Origin: Zobellia russellii
GTDB lineage: Bacteria > Bacteroidota > Bacteroidia > Flavobacteriales > Flavobacteriaceae
NCBI RefSeq assembly: GCF_018728565.1
Contig: NZ_JACSOI010000001.1
Span: forward strand, 1,178,001-1,242,000
Direction: 5' to 3'
DNA length: 64,000 nucleotides
Positions 1 to 9,814 of this stretch are shown here, piece by piece (position 1 is the first letter of the stretch; every line of letters starts with the position of its first letter). The notes under the pieces are model-generated. The model was given only the letters and a program-made list of their open reading frames with translations, was not told the origin of the DNA and searched no databases. The translations under genes and the position numbers were made by a program.

Positions 1-2096
1 CCAATACGGGCCTTGAGCGTATTACCGGAAGTTTTAATTCAACCTTTAGATTGGGAGAGAAGCTTAGTCTGAATTTTGTAGCAACAGGGTCAACAATGAA
101 CAGTGATAACAGGACCAATTATGGTTTTGGGAGTGGGGGAATGTGGCAGGCTCTTTTTATTCCTACTAATATTGATATAAGAGATTTAAGGGATTATAAG
201 GATGAATTTGGCAATAAAAAAAGTTTCTATCAAAATGGCCCTAACCCTTATTGGGACCTGTATGAAAATGTCAATCCTTTGACACGAACAAGATTCAGTT
301 TTAACGTTGGGTTGGATTATGCAGTTACTGATTGGGCATCTATTCAGGCCAATGTATTTCAGGATACCAATACTACTGAATATGAAAGAATAGTAGCAAA
401 ACATCTTTTCAATAATGGTAGTTATCAAGAAGGACTTGACCTTAATAAAGAAGTAAACGCAGACCTAAGGTTAAACTTAAACCATGATGTACTAAAGAAC
501 CTGAATGTGAATGTCATGATGGGGGCCGCCACCAGAAATGAAAAGAGTAAAAGTAAATTCGCATCTACAGATGGGGGCTTATTAGTACGGGAAATTTATA
601 ATTTGGGCAATTCGGCCAAACCTGCTACGGTTAATAATGCAAAATCTGAAAAGGAAGTCAATAGTGTTTTCAGTTCAGTAGAATTAAATTTTAATGATTA
701 TTGGTTTGCAACATTTACGGGGAGAAATGATTGGTCTTCTACTTTGCCAAAAGACAATTGGTCATTCTTTTACCCCTCGGCTTCAACCAGTTTTATTTTT
801 ACTGATGCCCTTAGTATTAAGAATAAGATTCTTAGTTATGGTAAATTACGGGCAAGCTGGGCAAAAGTAGGTAATGATACGCAGCCTTATGCTTTAGATA
901 GGTTTATTACTCGTAGTTCCAATGCCTTTAATGGACAACCTGTTGCTGGTATAGATAATGTAATACCTGCTACCACTTTAATTCCGGAGGAATCAACATC
1001 TTTTGAAGTGGGAGGAGAACTGTATTTATTTGATTCTAGGGTGAAGCTAGATGTAGCTTACTATAATAATGAATCTAGCAATCAGCTTATTCGAGTAGAA
1101 AATGCATGGGAACGTGGGGCAAGATTCGCATTTATAAATGCAGGAACTATTACCAATAAGGGTATAGAGGTTAAATTGGATATAACTCCACTTGAAACTA
1201 AAGATTTTAGGTGGGACTTGAACATGAATTGGTCAAGAAACAGGGGTAGTGTTTCAGGTTTTCCCGAAGACTTGGTTGATTTTAAACATATAGCCGCTTG
1301 GTTCGGCCCAGAAATACGGGCTACAAATGGTAAGCCCTATGGGCATATTGTTGGGTTTGAATATTTCAGGGATACCCAAGATGCTTTGGCCAATGTTCCC
1401 AATATGGCAGATGATTTCAATAACTTCGGATATAGTGCAGAGAACAATATTTATGGAACTGGTAAGGTCCTTACCCGAAATGGCTTTCCTATGCACAACC
1501 AGTGGAGAGGGACTAGAGACCTTGGTGTTTCGGCTCCTTTAGATTGGACAGGAGGTATCAGGAACAGTTTTAATTACAAGAACTTCAATCTTAATTTTCT
1601 TTTTGATTTCAGGTATGGAGGAAAGATTATTTCTACTACTTACCAGTATATGTCTTTGAACGGATTAAACCCGGATAGTGCTGGTGATAACATTAATGGT
1701 GTAGCCGTAAGAGAAAGTACAGATGATGGAGGAGGCTTTATTTTTGATGGAATAGATGTAGAAACCGGTCAGCCAAATACCACAGCAATTAGTACACAAG
1801 ATCTTTATGCCAACTTTAATTATCCTACATCGGCTTTAATGAGAGATGCTACGAACATTAAGTTAAAAGAACTTTCTATCGGGTACCGGTTAGATAGTAA
1901 GATTACTAAAAAGTTAGGATTGGCCGATGTAAATATTTCCCTAATAGGTAGAAACCTTTGGTTGATCAAGAACAATTTAGACGGTATAGATTCTGAAACG
2001 GCCAATATGGGAAGCCTCAATAACGGCTCTGGTTTTGAAACGGGGTCTTTGCCCAACACAAAGAGTTTTGGAATGAATTTGTCCGTTAGTTTCTAA
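1..2096 (+). CDS. SusC-like TonB-dependent outer-membrane receptor, 3' part
   Basis: The reading frame is already open at base 3, so the gene starts left of the window and about 697 residues of the C-terminal beta-barrel are visible. The sequence has the features of SusC/RagA barrels: alternating aromatic strands, a GRNDWSSTLP motif and a terminal aromatic strand ending in VSF. The signal peptide, carboxypeptidase-like domain and plug are missing only because of the window edge. SusC forms the TonB-powered channel that takes up oligosaccharides, with the SusD lipoprotein as lid. The stop lies 20 nt before the susD-like gene, which fixes the pair. The internal TTG at 51 is not a real start. 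Confidence 0.93.
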   Translation, partial: NTGLERITGSFNSTFRLGEKLSLNFVATGSTMNSDNRTNYGFGSGGMWQALFIPTNIDIRDLRDYKDEFGNKKSFYQNGPNPYWDLYENVNPLTRTRFSFNVGLDYAVTDWASIQANVFQDTNTTEYERIVAKHLFNNGSYQEGLDLNKEVNADLRLNLNHDVLKNLNVNVMMGAATRNEKSKSKFASTDGGLLVREIYNLGNSAKPATVNNAKSEKEVNSVFSSVELNFNDYWFATFTGRNDWSSTLPKDNWSFFYPSASTSFIFTDALSIKNKILSYGKLRASWAKVGNDTQPYALDRFITRSSNAFNGQPVAGIDNVIPATTLIPEESTSFEVGGELYLFDSRVKLDVAYYNNESSNQLIRVENAWERGARFAFINAGTITNKGIEVKLDITPLETKDFRWDLNMNWSRNRGSVSGFPEDLVDFKHIAAWFGPEIRATNGKPYGHIVGFEYFRDTQDALANVPNMADDFNNFGYSAENNIYGTGKVLTRNGFPMHNQWRGTRDLGVSAPLDWTGGIRNSFNYKNFNLNFLFDFRYGGKIISTTYQYMSLNGLNPDSAGDNINGVAVRESTDDGGGFIFDGIDVETGQPNTTAISTQDLYANFNYPTSALMRDATNIKLKELSIGYRLDSKITKKLGLADVNISLIGRNLWLIKNNLDGIDSETANMGSLNNGSGFETGSLPNTKSFGMNLSVSF

Positions 2097-2116
2097 TAGA
2101 ATTAAAATATAGCGAT

Positions 2117-3688
2117 ATGAAATATATAAAGTATATAGTGATGGTCGGTCTTACAATGGTTTTGCTGCAGGCCTGTACCGATGATTTCGAGGAAATAAAT
2201 ACAAACCCCAATGCACAAGTAGTAGGTAGTAATGAAAGTTTATTATTGGGAGCCCAGATTCTTGCTGCTCGAGAATTGTTAGACAATATTAATAGTAATA
2301 ATAAAGGTGCGGCCAAATGGGTGCAGTATTACACCAATACAACGGCCCCTACTGATTTTGTAGCTTCTAATCCAAGAGAGGATATTAATGATTTTTGGGT
2401 CTACCAAAATTTGGTTACCCAGACCATACCTCTAATCGAAAGGATTCTTGATAATACAGAAGAATCTCCGCAACCTAACTATAAGGCAGTGGCGTTGACC
2501 CTTAAGGCATGGATATATGGTAATATGACCGAACTTTGGGGCCCTATTCCCTTTTCAGATGCCCAATTCGGTGAAATATCGGAGGAAGAAAGGTATAACA
2601 AGCCTAAGTTTGATACACAAGAGGAAATTTTAAAATCGGTATTGGGTCTTTTAGAAGAAGCAAATCAGACCTTTGATTTGTCCGGTGAAGCTAGTGTAGC
2701 CCTAAACGGAGAAAGTGATGCTTATGCTGGCGGCGATTTATTAAAATGGAAGAAATTCGCTAATTCTTTGCAGGTTCGAATTCTTTTAAGAATTTCTGAT
2801 GTGGATAGCGGCTTTGCAAAACCCAAATTGGAGACCATTTTCGGGAACGCACAAAAATACCCTTTATTAGAAGGAAACGAGGATAATTTTGGTATGACAT
2901 GGGAGACAACTATTGGTTCTTATTCTGACCCTTTTGCTCAATATATCGAGAATAGCGCTAATTCACCTATAGCTGTTACCGGTTTTGTCAATACTCTGGG
3001 AAATCTTCAAGATCCAAGAATTAAGGTGTTTCTTGATCCGGCACCGGGTTATTCGGACAGTGAGACATACACTGGCGTTCCTCCCGCTTTTGATGAAGAG
3101 AACCCTAGTGGTTATACAAGGGTTGCATTGGATTCGGTAAGCCAATTATCCCAAACCTATACCACAGCTCAAGAGAGATTTATTATGACTTATTCTGAGT
3201 TGCTCTTCATTAAGGCAGAGGCAGCCAGTAAAGGTATTGAGACAGGGATTTCGGCAGCTCAGGCATATCAGGATGGTATTAAGGCGCATATGGAACAACT
3301 AGAAATTGATCCAGTTATGATTGATACCTATTTGACTTCGTCCGATGTGATTTTTAACCCATCCAATGCTTTGGAGCAAATTATTACCCAACGATATATA
3401 GCTCAGTTTGGTCAAAGTATAAACACCTTCTCAATGATTAGAAGGACGGGGTTGCCTAAATTGGACTTTTTTGACATAGGAATAAATAAAGAAAAGGGAT
3501 ACCCTGTACGAATCGGATATCCACGTGAGACTATGCAAAACTTCAATCAGGCCAATTTTGAAGCCGCTATTCAGGGGGTGAATATAGTTGATAACGTATT
3601 TGGAGACCCTTTGTGGTTTGCTAAGAATGCTCCTACGGTAAAAATGGAACCGACCATTCAAGGCGGTCCTGTTCTATTCAGTTATTAG
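2117..3688 (+). CDS. SusD-like outer-membrane glycan-binding lipoprotein (SusD_2 type)
   Basis: This is a 523-aa protein with a lipoprotein signal whose acylated Cys is C20 (LLQACTDDFEEIN). The DFEEINTNPN segment just after the Cys is typical of the SusD-like_2 family. The helical TPR-like core and the C-terminal region match SusD in length. It should sit on the cell surface as the lid of the preceding SusC barrel and bind the target glycan. It lies 20 nt after susC and 156 nt before the first enzyme gene. Substrate cannot be read from the sequence; the downstream GH89, GH20 and sulfatase point to a sulfated amino-sugar glycan. Confidence 0.94.
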   Translation: MKYIKYIVMVGLTMVLLQACTDDFEEINTNPNAQVVGSNESLLLGAQILAARELLDNINSNNKGAAKWVQYYTNTTAPTDFVASNPREDINDFWVYQNLVTQTIPLIERILDNTEESPQPNYKAVALTLKAWIYGNMTELWGPIPFSDAQFGEISEEERYNKPKFDTQEEILKSVLGLLEEANQTFDLSGEASVALNGESDAYAGGDLLKWKKFANSLQVRILLRISDVDSGFAKPKLETIFGNAQKYPLLEGNEDNFGMTWETTIGSYSDPFAQYIENSANSPIAVTGFVNTLGNLQDPRIKVFLDPAPGYSDSETYTGVPPAFDEENPSGYTRVALDSVSQLSQTYTTAQERFIMTYSELLFIKAEAASKGIETGISAAQAYQDGIKAHMEQLEIDPVMIDTYLTSSDVIFNPSNALEQIITQRYIAQFGQSINTFSMIRRTGLPKLDFFDIGINKEKGYPVRIGYPRETMQNFNQANFEAAIQGVNIVDNVFGDPLWFAKNAPTVKMEPTIQGGPVLFSY

Positions 3689-3710
3689 TGTTTTTGTTTA
3701 GTTAGTTGAG

Positions 3711-3768
3711 AAGGCTTGTTGCATGGGGGTTCCCCAACTTATATTATGTTGCCCTGTCAATGAGCCTT
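3711..3768 (+). promoter_or_regulatory. Hairpin between susD and the enzyme genes
   Basis: Within the 156-bp gap, AAGGCT (3711-3716) can pair with AGCCTT (3763-3768), enclosing a smaller GGGG/CCCC hairpin, and four Ts follow at the right side. A partial terminator or RNA-stability hairpin here would let susCD be expressed above the enzymes, as is common in Bacteroidota loci. The long loop makes this tentative. Confidence 0.3.
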
Positions 3769-3844
3769 TTGTAATGATTTAATGTTTGTGGGTATTCAAA
3801 TTGCCATTATTACAAAGCCTATAGCTTTAAAGTTTTTATAGTTT

Positions 3845-6088
3845 ATGAGAAAATTTGTTAGTGCACTATTACTGTTAATTACTGTTACTACATATGGTCA
3901 AGTTGGAAATTCAGATGCGGAACAAGCCGCATATGGTATTTTAAGTCGCATTTTGCCCAAGCATATCACATCTTTCGCTTTTAAGGAAATAACTGCATCT
4001 GAAAACAAAGATATTTTTGAAATAGAAAATGGAATAAGTGGTAAAATCATTATTTCTGGAAATAGTGCAGTGGCAATGGCATCTGGTCTTGACTGGTATT
4101 TGAAAAATTACTGTAATGCCCAAATTTCGTTAAACTACAACCAACTTAATTTACCGGAAAGACTTCCAAGGCTGACCTCTAAAATTATAAAAGAGACTCC
4201 CTTTGATTATCGCTATTTATTCAATTATTGCACTTATGGCTATACCATGCCATGGTGGAATTGGGATAAGTGGGAAGATATGATTGATTATATGGCTCTT
4301 AAGGGGGTAAATATGCCTTTGGCCATGATTGGGCAAGAAGCGGTTTGGCAAGAAGTTTTTAAAGACCTTGGAATGGGGCAAAGACAAATTGATGATTTTT
4401 TTGTAGGACCTGCTCACCTTCCATGGGGTTGGATGGGTAACATTGATGGTATGGGAGGGCCTTTACCTCAAAATTGGATCGAGCAACGAAAGCAGTTGCA
4501 GTTAAAAATATTGAAAAGAATGCGTTCCCTTGGGATGAAACCTGTACTTCAGGCATTTACGGGTCACGTTCCTCAGGCACTAAAAGAACTATATCCTGAT
4601 GCCAATATTTTTCAAATTGAAGACTGGGCCGGTGTGGAGGGAACCTATTTCTTGGACCCAACAGATGAGCTTTTTCAAAAAATAGGAACAGCGTTTATAA
4701 AGAAACAGACTGAATTTTATGGAACAGACCATCTGTATGATGCAGATTGTTTTATAGAGGTAGATCCTCCTTCTAAAGATCCTGAATTCTTAAAACAAGT
4801 TAGCGAAAGTGTCTATAGCTCTATGGCCCAAGCTGACCCCAAAGCAACATGGGTTCTACAAGGTTGGTTCTTTTTTTTCAGACAACAATTCTGGACCAAA
4901 GAAAGAGGCGAGGCGTTTTTAAACGGAATTCCAAAAAACAAGGCCTTGGTACTAGATCTTTATGGAGAAAAAAATCCAACATGGAACAAAACCGATTCCT
5001 TTTTTGGGCAACCTTGGATATGGAATGTAATTTGTAATGAAGATCAGAAAGTAAATATGAGCGGTGATCTTGAAGAGATGCAGAGACAGTTTCAAGTAGC
5101 TTTTACATCGGAAATAGATAATAACCTTAAGGGTATTGGAGTAATTCCAGAAGGTTTGGGCTATAACCCCATAGTACAGGATTTTATTTTTGAAAAGGCT
5201 TGGAACCCTGCAAGGGTTAACGTAAAACACTGGGTTGAGAATTATGCTGCAGTCCGTTACGGAACAAAAAATCAATCCATAAAAGAGGCCTGGAAACTTT
5301 TAGAAGAGTCGGTTTACGGAAGAACCAGAACTATGTGGTCTCCATTGATCACTACCCCAAGATTGATGATTTTTGAGGCAGGTAGTGAAGAAGATATTAG
5401 GCATGTACGAAAAGATTTTAAAATAACTGAAGAAGACCCATTTGCATGGGATTTTGATGTCTACAAATTGGCCAAGGCTGGTAATTTTCTGCTTGATGCA
5501 GCAGATGAACTACAGGCTGTTGAAACTTATAATTTTGATGTTACCAATGTATATAGAGAATTGCTATTTAGTCTAACGCATAAATATATCAATGATTTAA
5601 GTGTGTCCTATCAAGAAAAGGACCTGCAAAGGCTTAGCAAAAGTGCTCTGCACTTGTTTAAGTTATTGGATGATCTCGAGGCCATTACCGGAACTAATGA
5701 AAACTTCTTGCTAGGAACATGGTTGGAAGATGCCAAAAGTTGGGGTGCTACCTCTGAAGAGAAATCATACTATGAATGGAATGCGAGAACCATAATTACA
5801 ATTTGGCAGCCTTATCCAGAGGGTGGACTAAGGGATTATGCGGGTAAACAGTGGAATGGTCTTTTTAGTGGGTACTATAAACCTAGATGGGAGCTATTTG
5901 TTAATCACTTAGAAAAATCCTTGACCATGGGTATGGATTTTGATTCTAAGGCCTTTGACGCAGAAGTAAGGAAGATGGATTATAAGTGGACTCGTTCTCA
6001 TCAAATATACCCTACTGCCCCTACGGGTAAGACTATAGATGTAGCCCGTAGGTTACAAACAGAGTATGCTCACTTGTTCAAAAAATAA
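3845..6088 (+). CDS. GH89 alpha-N-acetylglucosaminidase
   Basis: The 747-aa protein has a signal peptide (about residues 1-18) and then follows the NAGLU/GH89 family along its whole length: small N-terminal domain, TIM barrel, helical C-terminal domain. Recognisable blocks include WWNWDKWEDMIDYMALKGVN, LPWGWMGN, LQGWFF and GQPWIWN. By comparison with human NAGLU, E305 in FIEVDPPS is the acid/base and E436 in VIPEGLGYNP the nucleophile; both are present. GH89 enzymes remove terminal alpha-linked GlcNAc, as found in heparan sulfate and in gastric-type mucin glycans. The gene is 3 nt upstream of the GH20 gene, so the two are co-translated. Probably periplasmic. Confidence 0.95.
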   Translation: MRKFVSALLLLITVTTYGQVGNSDAEQAAYGILSRILPKHITSFAFKEITASENKDIFEIENGISGKIIISGNSAVAMASGLDWYLKNYCNAQISLNYNQLNLPERLPRLTSKIIKETPFDYRYLFNYCTYGYTMPWWNWDKWEDMIDYMALKGVNMPLAMIGQEAVWQEVFKDLGMGQRQIDDFFVGPAHLPWGWMGNIDGMGGPLPQNWIEQRKQLQLKILKRMRSLGMKPVLQAFTGHVPQALKELYPDANIFQIEDWAGVEGTYFLDPTDELFQKIGTAFIKKQTEFYGTDHLYDADCFIEVDPPSKDPEFLKQVSESVYSSMAQADPKATWVLQGWFFFFRQQFWTKERGEAFLNGIPKNKALVLDLYGEKNPTWNKTDSFFGQPWIWNVICNEDQKVNMSGDLEEMQRQFQVAFTSEIDNNLKGIGVIPEGLGYNPIVQDFIFEKAWNPARVNVKHWVENYAAVRYGTKNQSIKEAWKLLEESVYGRTRTMWSPLITTPRLMIFEAGSEEDIRHVRKDFKITEEDPFAWDFDVYKLAKAGNFLLDAADELQAVETYNFDVTNVYRELLFSLTHKYINDLSVSYQEKDLQRLSKSALHLFKLLDDLEAITGTNENFLLGTWLEDAKSWGATSEEKSYYEWNARTIITIWQPYPEGGLRDYAGKQWNGLFSGYYKPRWELFVNHLEKSLTMGMDFDSKAFDAEVRKMDYKWTRSHQIYPTAPTGKTIDVARRLQTEYAHLFKK

Positions 6089-6091
6089 AAC

Positions 6092-8395
6092 ATGATACTA
6101 AAAAACACATTCTTTTTAAGTCTATTCTTTTTGCTCTTTGGGACTCTTTTTGGAGAAGCTCAAACGACAAATTCACATAATGAAATTTTGAATTTGGTTC
6201 CTAGCCCTAAAGAAGTTACCAAACCAAAGGGCTATTTTAAATTAAGCGGGCCAATTCTAGTTCATGCTGATCAATCTGAATTAAAACCACTAGCTGAAAT
6301 ATTAGTCAATTATGTAAATCATATTTCCGATTCGGACTTGAAACTGGGAACGGGCTCGGATAATAGTAGTAAGATATTTCTTCGCATTAACAAGAAACTA
6401 AATGAAAACACCCATACGATTAGGATAGGCCGGAAAATTGAAGTTGAAGGGCAAAATTATGAAGCGGTAGCCAATGCTATTGCCAGTTTGGTGCAATTGA
6501 TTAGGGTTTCTGAGGGTGGAAGTGTAATACCAAGAGTTTCTATTACGGATAGTCCCAATTCTGACTTTAGGTCTGTAATGTTAGATCTCGCTAGGTTCTG
6601 GCATCCTATAGAAACTATTAAAGAGACCATAGATTTGCTTTGGCTTTATAAAATAAAGTATCTAAGTCTTCATTTAACGGATAACAAGCGGTTTACATTT
6701 CCTTTGGAAAAATTTTCAAAAGTAAATAAAACAAATTCGGACGGTAGTCGAGAGTTCTATACCAAGGAAGAACTGAAAGATCTAGTGGAATATGCAAAGG
6801 ATAGGGGAGTAACTGTTATTCCTGAAATTGAGGTTCCTGGTCATTCCGGTATTTTGTGGAGTACTTATCCCGAAGTTTTTGGAAGCGTAGATGAGCAAAC
6901 TAACGAGGCAAAACCGTTATATGTGGTTAATATGGCCAAAGAATCCACTTACACGGCTATGAACGAAATTATTAATGAAGTTGCTGAGGTGTTTTATACG
7001 AGTCCATATATACATGTTGGTGGTGATGAGGTGTATTTGGAAAACTTAAAAAAGGTCCCGGAATACTATGAGTATACCTTAAAACACAATTTAAAGGAAG
7101 CCGCCAATGGGGATGCAAACGAACTTTTTTGCCACTTTATAAACCGAATGAACCATATGGTAAAGGCAACAGGGAAAAAGACTATTATTTGGGAAGGTTT
7201 TCATGGTACGGGGTCCAAACATGTTACGGTGGATAAGGATATTATGATTATCGTTTGGAATACTACGTATAATCATCCTCAAAACTTATTGGACAACGGT
7301 TATAAAATTGTCAACTCTACATGGGTGCCATGGTATATGGTAGGAGCTATGAATTTTGCCCCAACGATTAGAAAAGCATATGATTGGAATCTAAAAAAAT
7401 GGTCGCATTGGAATGATTCTATAGAAGATATTGAGGTGGATAGTGATGAAGGAATTATGGGAGGACAAATCTCTTTCTGGGAGCAAAACCACTTCAAGGT
7501 TATTCCTGTTTTAAGAAAGAGAGTGCCAGTATTGGCCGCTCATCTTTGGAACGGGCATATAGATACGAATTACAATAACTTTTTAAAAACACTTGAAAAT
7601 ACAGATCAGTTGTACTCTAGTCTTTTTAATCCGGTAAAAACAAAAGTAAGTGGTCTGGCAAATGAAGAAGACCAACGATTTACCGAAAAAATCACAATAA
7701 AGTTTGAGTCAAAGGAGAAAGTGGATTTCAAATGGCACTATTCGGACTCTTGGAATCTGCCTAAAATGCGAGAAGCAAAGTCATATAAAAATTCCATTGA
7801 ACTTAAAAAAAGTGGAGTTCTTACCGTGCAGGCCTTTACTAGCTCAGGAGAACCACTGGGGCATCCTCAGCAGGAGTACTTTCAAAAAATAGAGCCAGCC
7901 TATTCGTATGAAGTATTTAGTCCCATTCCCAAGGAAGGTTGGGAAAGTGTACCGGATTTTTCGGGATTGAATGTGGTTAGGGAAGGTGTCACAGGCTTTA
8001 TGAGTAGTAATCGTCTAGATAAAATAAATGGAGAACTCTTTGCCAAAGTAGAAAGAGATGGGCATATAGATACTAGATTTTATGGACTTTACAATCCTTA
8101 TGCGGTAAGACTTAAAGGACAAATATATATTCCAGAGAATGAGAATTACACCTTGCGACTTACCACAGATGATGGTCTTTGCAATATTTTCATAGATGAT
8201 AACCTTGTTGCTAAAGGAAGTGAGTTAAGTAAGGTGGCTGAGGATTTTCAGATAAAGCTATCTAAAGGTAAACATACTGTGAAGATAGAATACTATTATA
8301 GAAAGATTCAAAATCAATTGAACGTAAAGTATAAAACCGATAAAATGAAAGATTTTCTGCCTTTTGAAAAATTGGTTGCTCCTTTAAAAAATTAG
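6092..8395 (+). CDS. GH20 beta-N-acetylhexosaminidase with C-terminal PA14-like domain
   Basis: The 767-aa exported protein (signal peptide about 1-24) shows a GH20b-type N-terminal domain (about 35-155) and a GH20 barrel containing RSVMLDLARFWHP, VIPEIEVPGHS and HVGGDEVYLENL. D312 and E313 are the expected polarising Asp and catalytic Glu of substrate-assisted hydrolysis. Residues from about 660 to the end resemble a PA14 domain (YTLRLTTDDGLCNIFIDD, then GKHTVKIEYYY), a frequent carbohydrate-binding module. It should remove terminal beta-linked GlcNAc or GalNAc exposed by the neighbouring GH89 and sulfatase. Start and stop sit 3 nt and 1 nt from the flanking genes. Confidence 0.94.
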   Translation: MILKNTFFLSLFFLLFGTLFGEAQTTNSHNEILNLVPSPKEVTKPKGYFKLSGPILVHADQSELKPLAEILVNYVNHISDSDLKLGTGSDNSSKIFLRINKKLNENTHTIRIGRKIEVEGQNYEAVANAIASLVQLIRVSEGGSVIPRVSITDSPNSDFRSVMLDLARFWHPIETIKETIDLLWLYKIKYLSLHLTDNKRFTFPLEKFSKVNKTNSDGSREFYTKEELKDLVEYAKDRGVTVIPEIEVPGHSGILWSTYPEVFGSVDEQTNEAKPLYVVNMAKESTYTAMNEIINEVAEVFYTSPYIHVGGDEVYLENLKKVPEYYEYTLKHNLKEAANGDANELFCHFINRMNHMVKATGKKTIIWEGFHGTGSKHVTVDKDIMIIVWNTTYNHPQNLLDNGYKIVNSTWVPWYMVGAMNFAPTIRKAYDWNLKKWSHWNDSIEDIEVDSDEGIMGGQISFWEQNHFKVIPVLRKRVPVLAAHLWNGHIDTNYNNFLKTLENTDQLYSSLFNPVKTKVSGLANEEDQRFTEKITIKFESKEKVDFKWHYSDSWNLPKMREAKSYKNSIELKKSGVLTVQAFTSSGEPLGHPQQEYFQKIEPAYSYEVFSPIPKEGWESVPDFSGLNVVREGVTGFMSSNRLDKINGELFAKVERDGHIDTRFYGLYNPYAVRLKGQIYIPENENYTLRLTTDDGLCNIFIDDNLVAKGSELSKVAEDFQIKLSKGKHTVKIEYYYRKIQNQLNVKYKTDKMKDFLPFEKLVAPLKN

Positions 8396-8396
8396 T

Positions 8397-9788
8397 ATGA
8401 AAAATATAACTATTGTATACATAGTGATTATGGCTTGTCTTTGTTCAAGCAAAACTACGAGTTGTGTGTATGGCCAAGTAGAGGGGTCAAAGCCTAATAT
8501 TATCTTCATTCTTGCAGATGATTTGGGATACGGAGATCTAGGGTGTTACGGTCAAGAAACGATAGTAACACCAAATATTGATCGTATGGCTTCTCAAGGA
8601 TTACGTTTTACCCAACACTATGCAGGTGCTACGGTATGTGCACCATCTAGAAATAGTCTCATGACTGGTGAGCATATGGGTAATACAACAATAAAATCTA
8701 TGGAAAAACCCATAAAAGAAGATGATCTTACCGTAGCCGAGGTACTTAAGAATGCAGGTTATCGAACAGGAGTAGTAGGAAAATGGGGTTTGGGCAATGT
8801 AGGTACAACTGGTTATGCTAATGCACAAGGATTTGACTACTCTTTTGGATACTATGATCAGATTAGGGCACATAACTACTATCCGGACTATCTTATGGAG
8901 AATGGCCAAAAGTTTCCTTTACAAAATAAGGTGATTTATGTTTCAGATAGTACCAATTACGCTGTAGGTATTGGTAATGCCGCTGTAGAAAAGAAAGAGT
9001 ATTCTAATGATTTATTTACTCAAAAGGCTTTGGATTTTATAAAAAAGGATGCGGATACTCCCTTTTTTCTATACCTCGCTTACACCATACCCCATGCGAA
9101 CAATGAGAGTTTTTTAATTGATGAGCACGGTATGGAAGTACCGGATTTTGGAATTTACGATAAAGAACCATGGCCTTCAGAAAAAAAAGCTGGAGCAGCA
9201 ATGATAACCAGGTTAGATACTTACGTGGGACAAATATTGAAATTCTTGAAGAAAAATAATCTTGAAGAAAATACACTTGTCGTTTTCACTTCCGATAATG
9301 GACCGCATCAAGAGGGCGGTTGGCGATTGAATTTTTTTGACAGTAATGGGCAACTAAGGGGGATGAAAAGAGATTTGTACGAAGGTGGCATTAGAGTGCC
9401 GTTTATAGCACGGTGGCCAGGAAAGATCAAGGCGGGAGAAACGGGGCAGGTAACAACTTTTTGGGATTTTTTGCCAACTGCATGTGAACTGTCAGGGCAG
9501 GAGATACTCATGTCAACGGATGGAATATCATATTTGCCTACTTTGTTGGGTGATGTTGACCAACAAAAACAACATCCTTTTTTGTATTGGGAGTTTAAGA
9601 CAAGTATTTCAAGACATGCAGTTCGTTCAGGAAGTTATAAACTGGTAACTATCCAAGATTCTAAGACTGATTCAACTAGTATTGAGTTGTATAATCTTGA
9701 TAATGACGTATCGGAAACAAAAAATATAGCTGATGAAAATCCTGCAGTTGTGAAAAATTTAGAAGCTGTAATAAACAGGTTTCGATAG
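8397..9788 (+). CDS. Formylglycine-dependent sulfatase (S1 family)
   Basis: The 463-aa protein has a signal sequence and the alkaline-phosphatase-superfamily sulfatase fold. IIFILADDLGYGDLGCYG supplies metal-binding Asp residues; C81-A-P-S-R85 is the C-x-P-S-R motif whose Cys is converted to formylglycine; VGKWGLGN and FTSDNGPHQEGG are further active-site blocks. It should remove a sulfate ester from a sugar of the target glycan, a step usually needed before the GH20 or GH89 can act. The S1 subfamily cannot be assigned by eye. The maturation enzyme is not in the window. One base separates it from the GH20 stop. Confidence 0.95.
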   Translation: MKNITIVYIVIMACLCSSKTTSCVYGQVEGSKPNIIFILADDLGYGDLGCYGQETIVTPNIDRMASQGLRFTQHYAGATVCAPSRNSLMTGEHMGNTTIKSMEKPIKEDDLTVAEVLKNAGYRTGVVGKWGLGNVGTTGYANAQGFDYSFGYYDQIRAHNYYPDYLMENGQKFPLQNKVIYVSDSTNYAVGIGNAAVEKKEYSNDLFTQKALDFIKKDADTPFFLYLAYTIPHANNESFLIDEHGMEVPDFGIYDKEPWPSEKKAGAAMITRLDTYVGQILKFLKKNNLEENTLVVFTSDNGPHQEGGWRLNFFDSNGQLRGMKRDLYEGGIRVPFIARWPGKIKAGETGQVTTFWDFLPTACELSGQEILMSTDGISYLPTLLGDVDQQKQHPFLYWEFKTSISRHAVRSGSYKLVTIQDSKTDSTSIELYNLDNDVSETKNIADENPAVVKNLEAVINRFR

Positions 9789-9814
9789 AATTTTAAAATA
9801 AAGTTGATATAAAT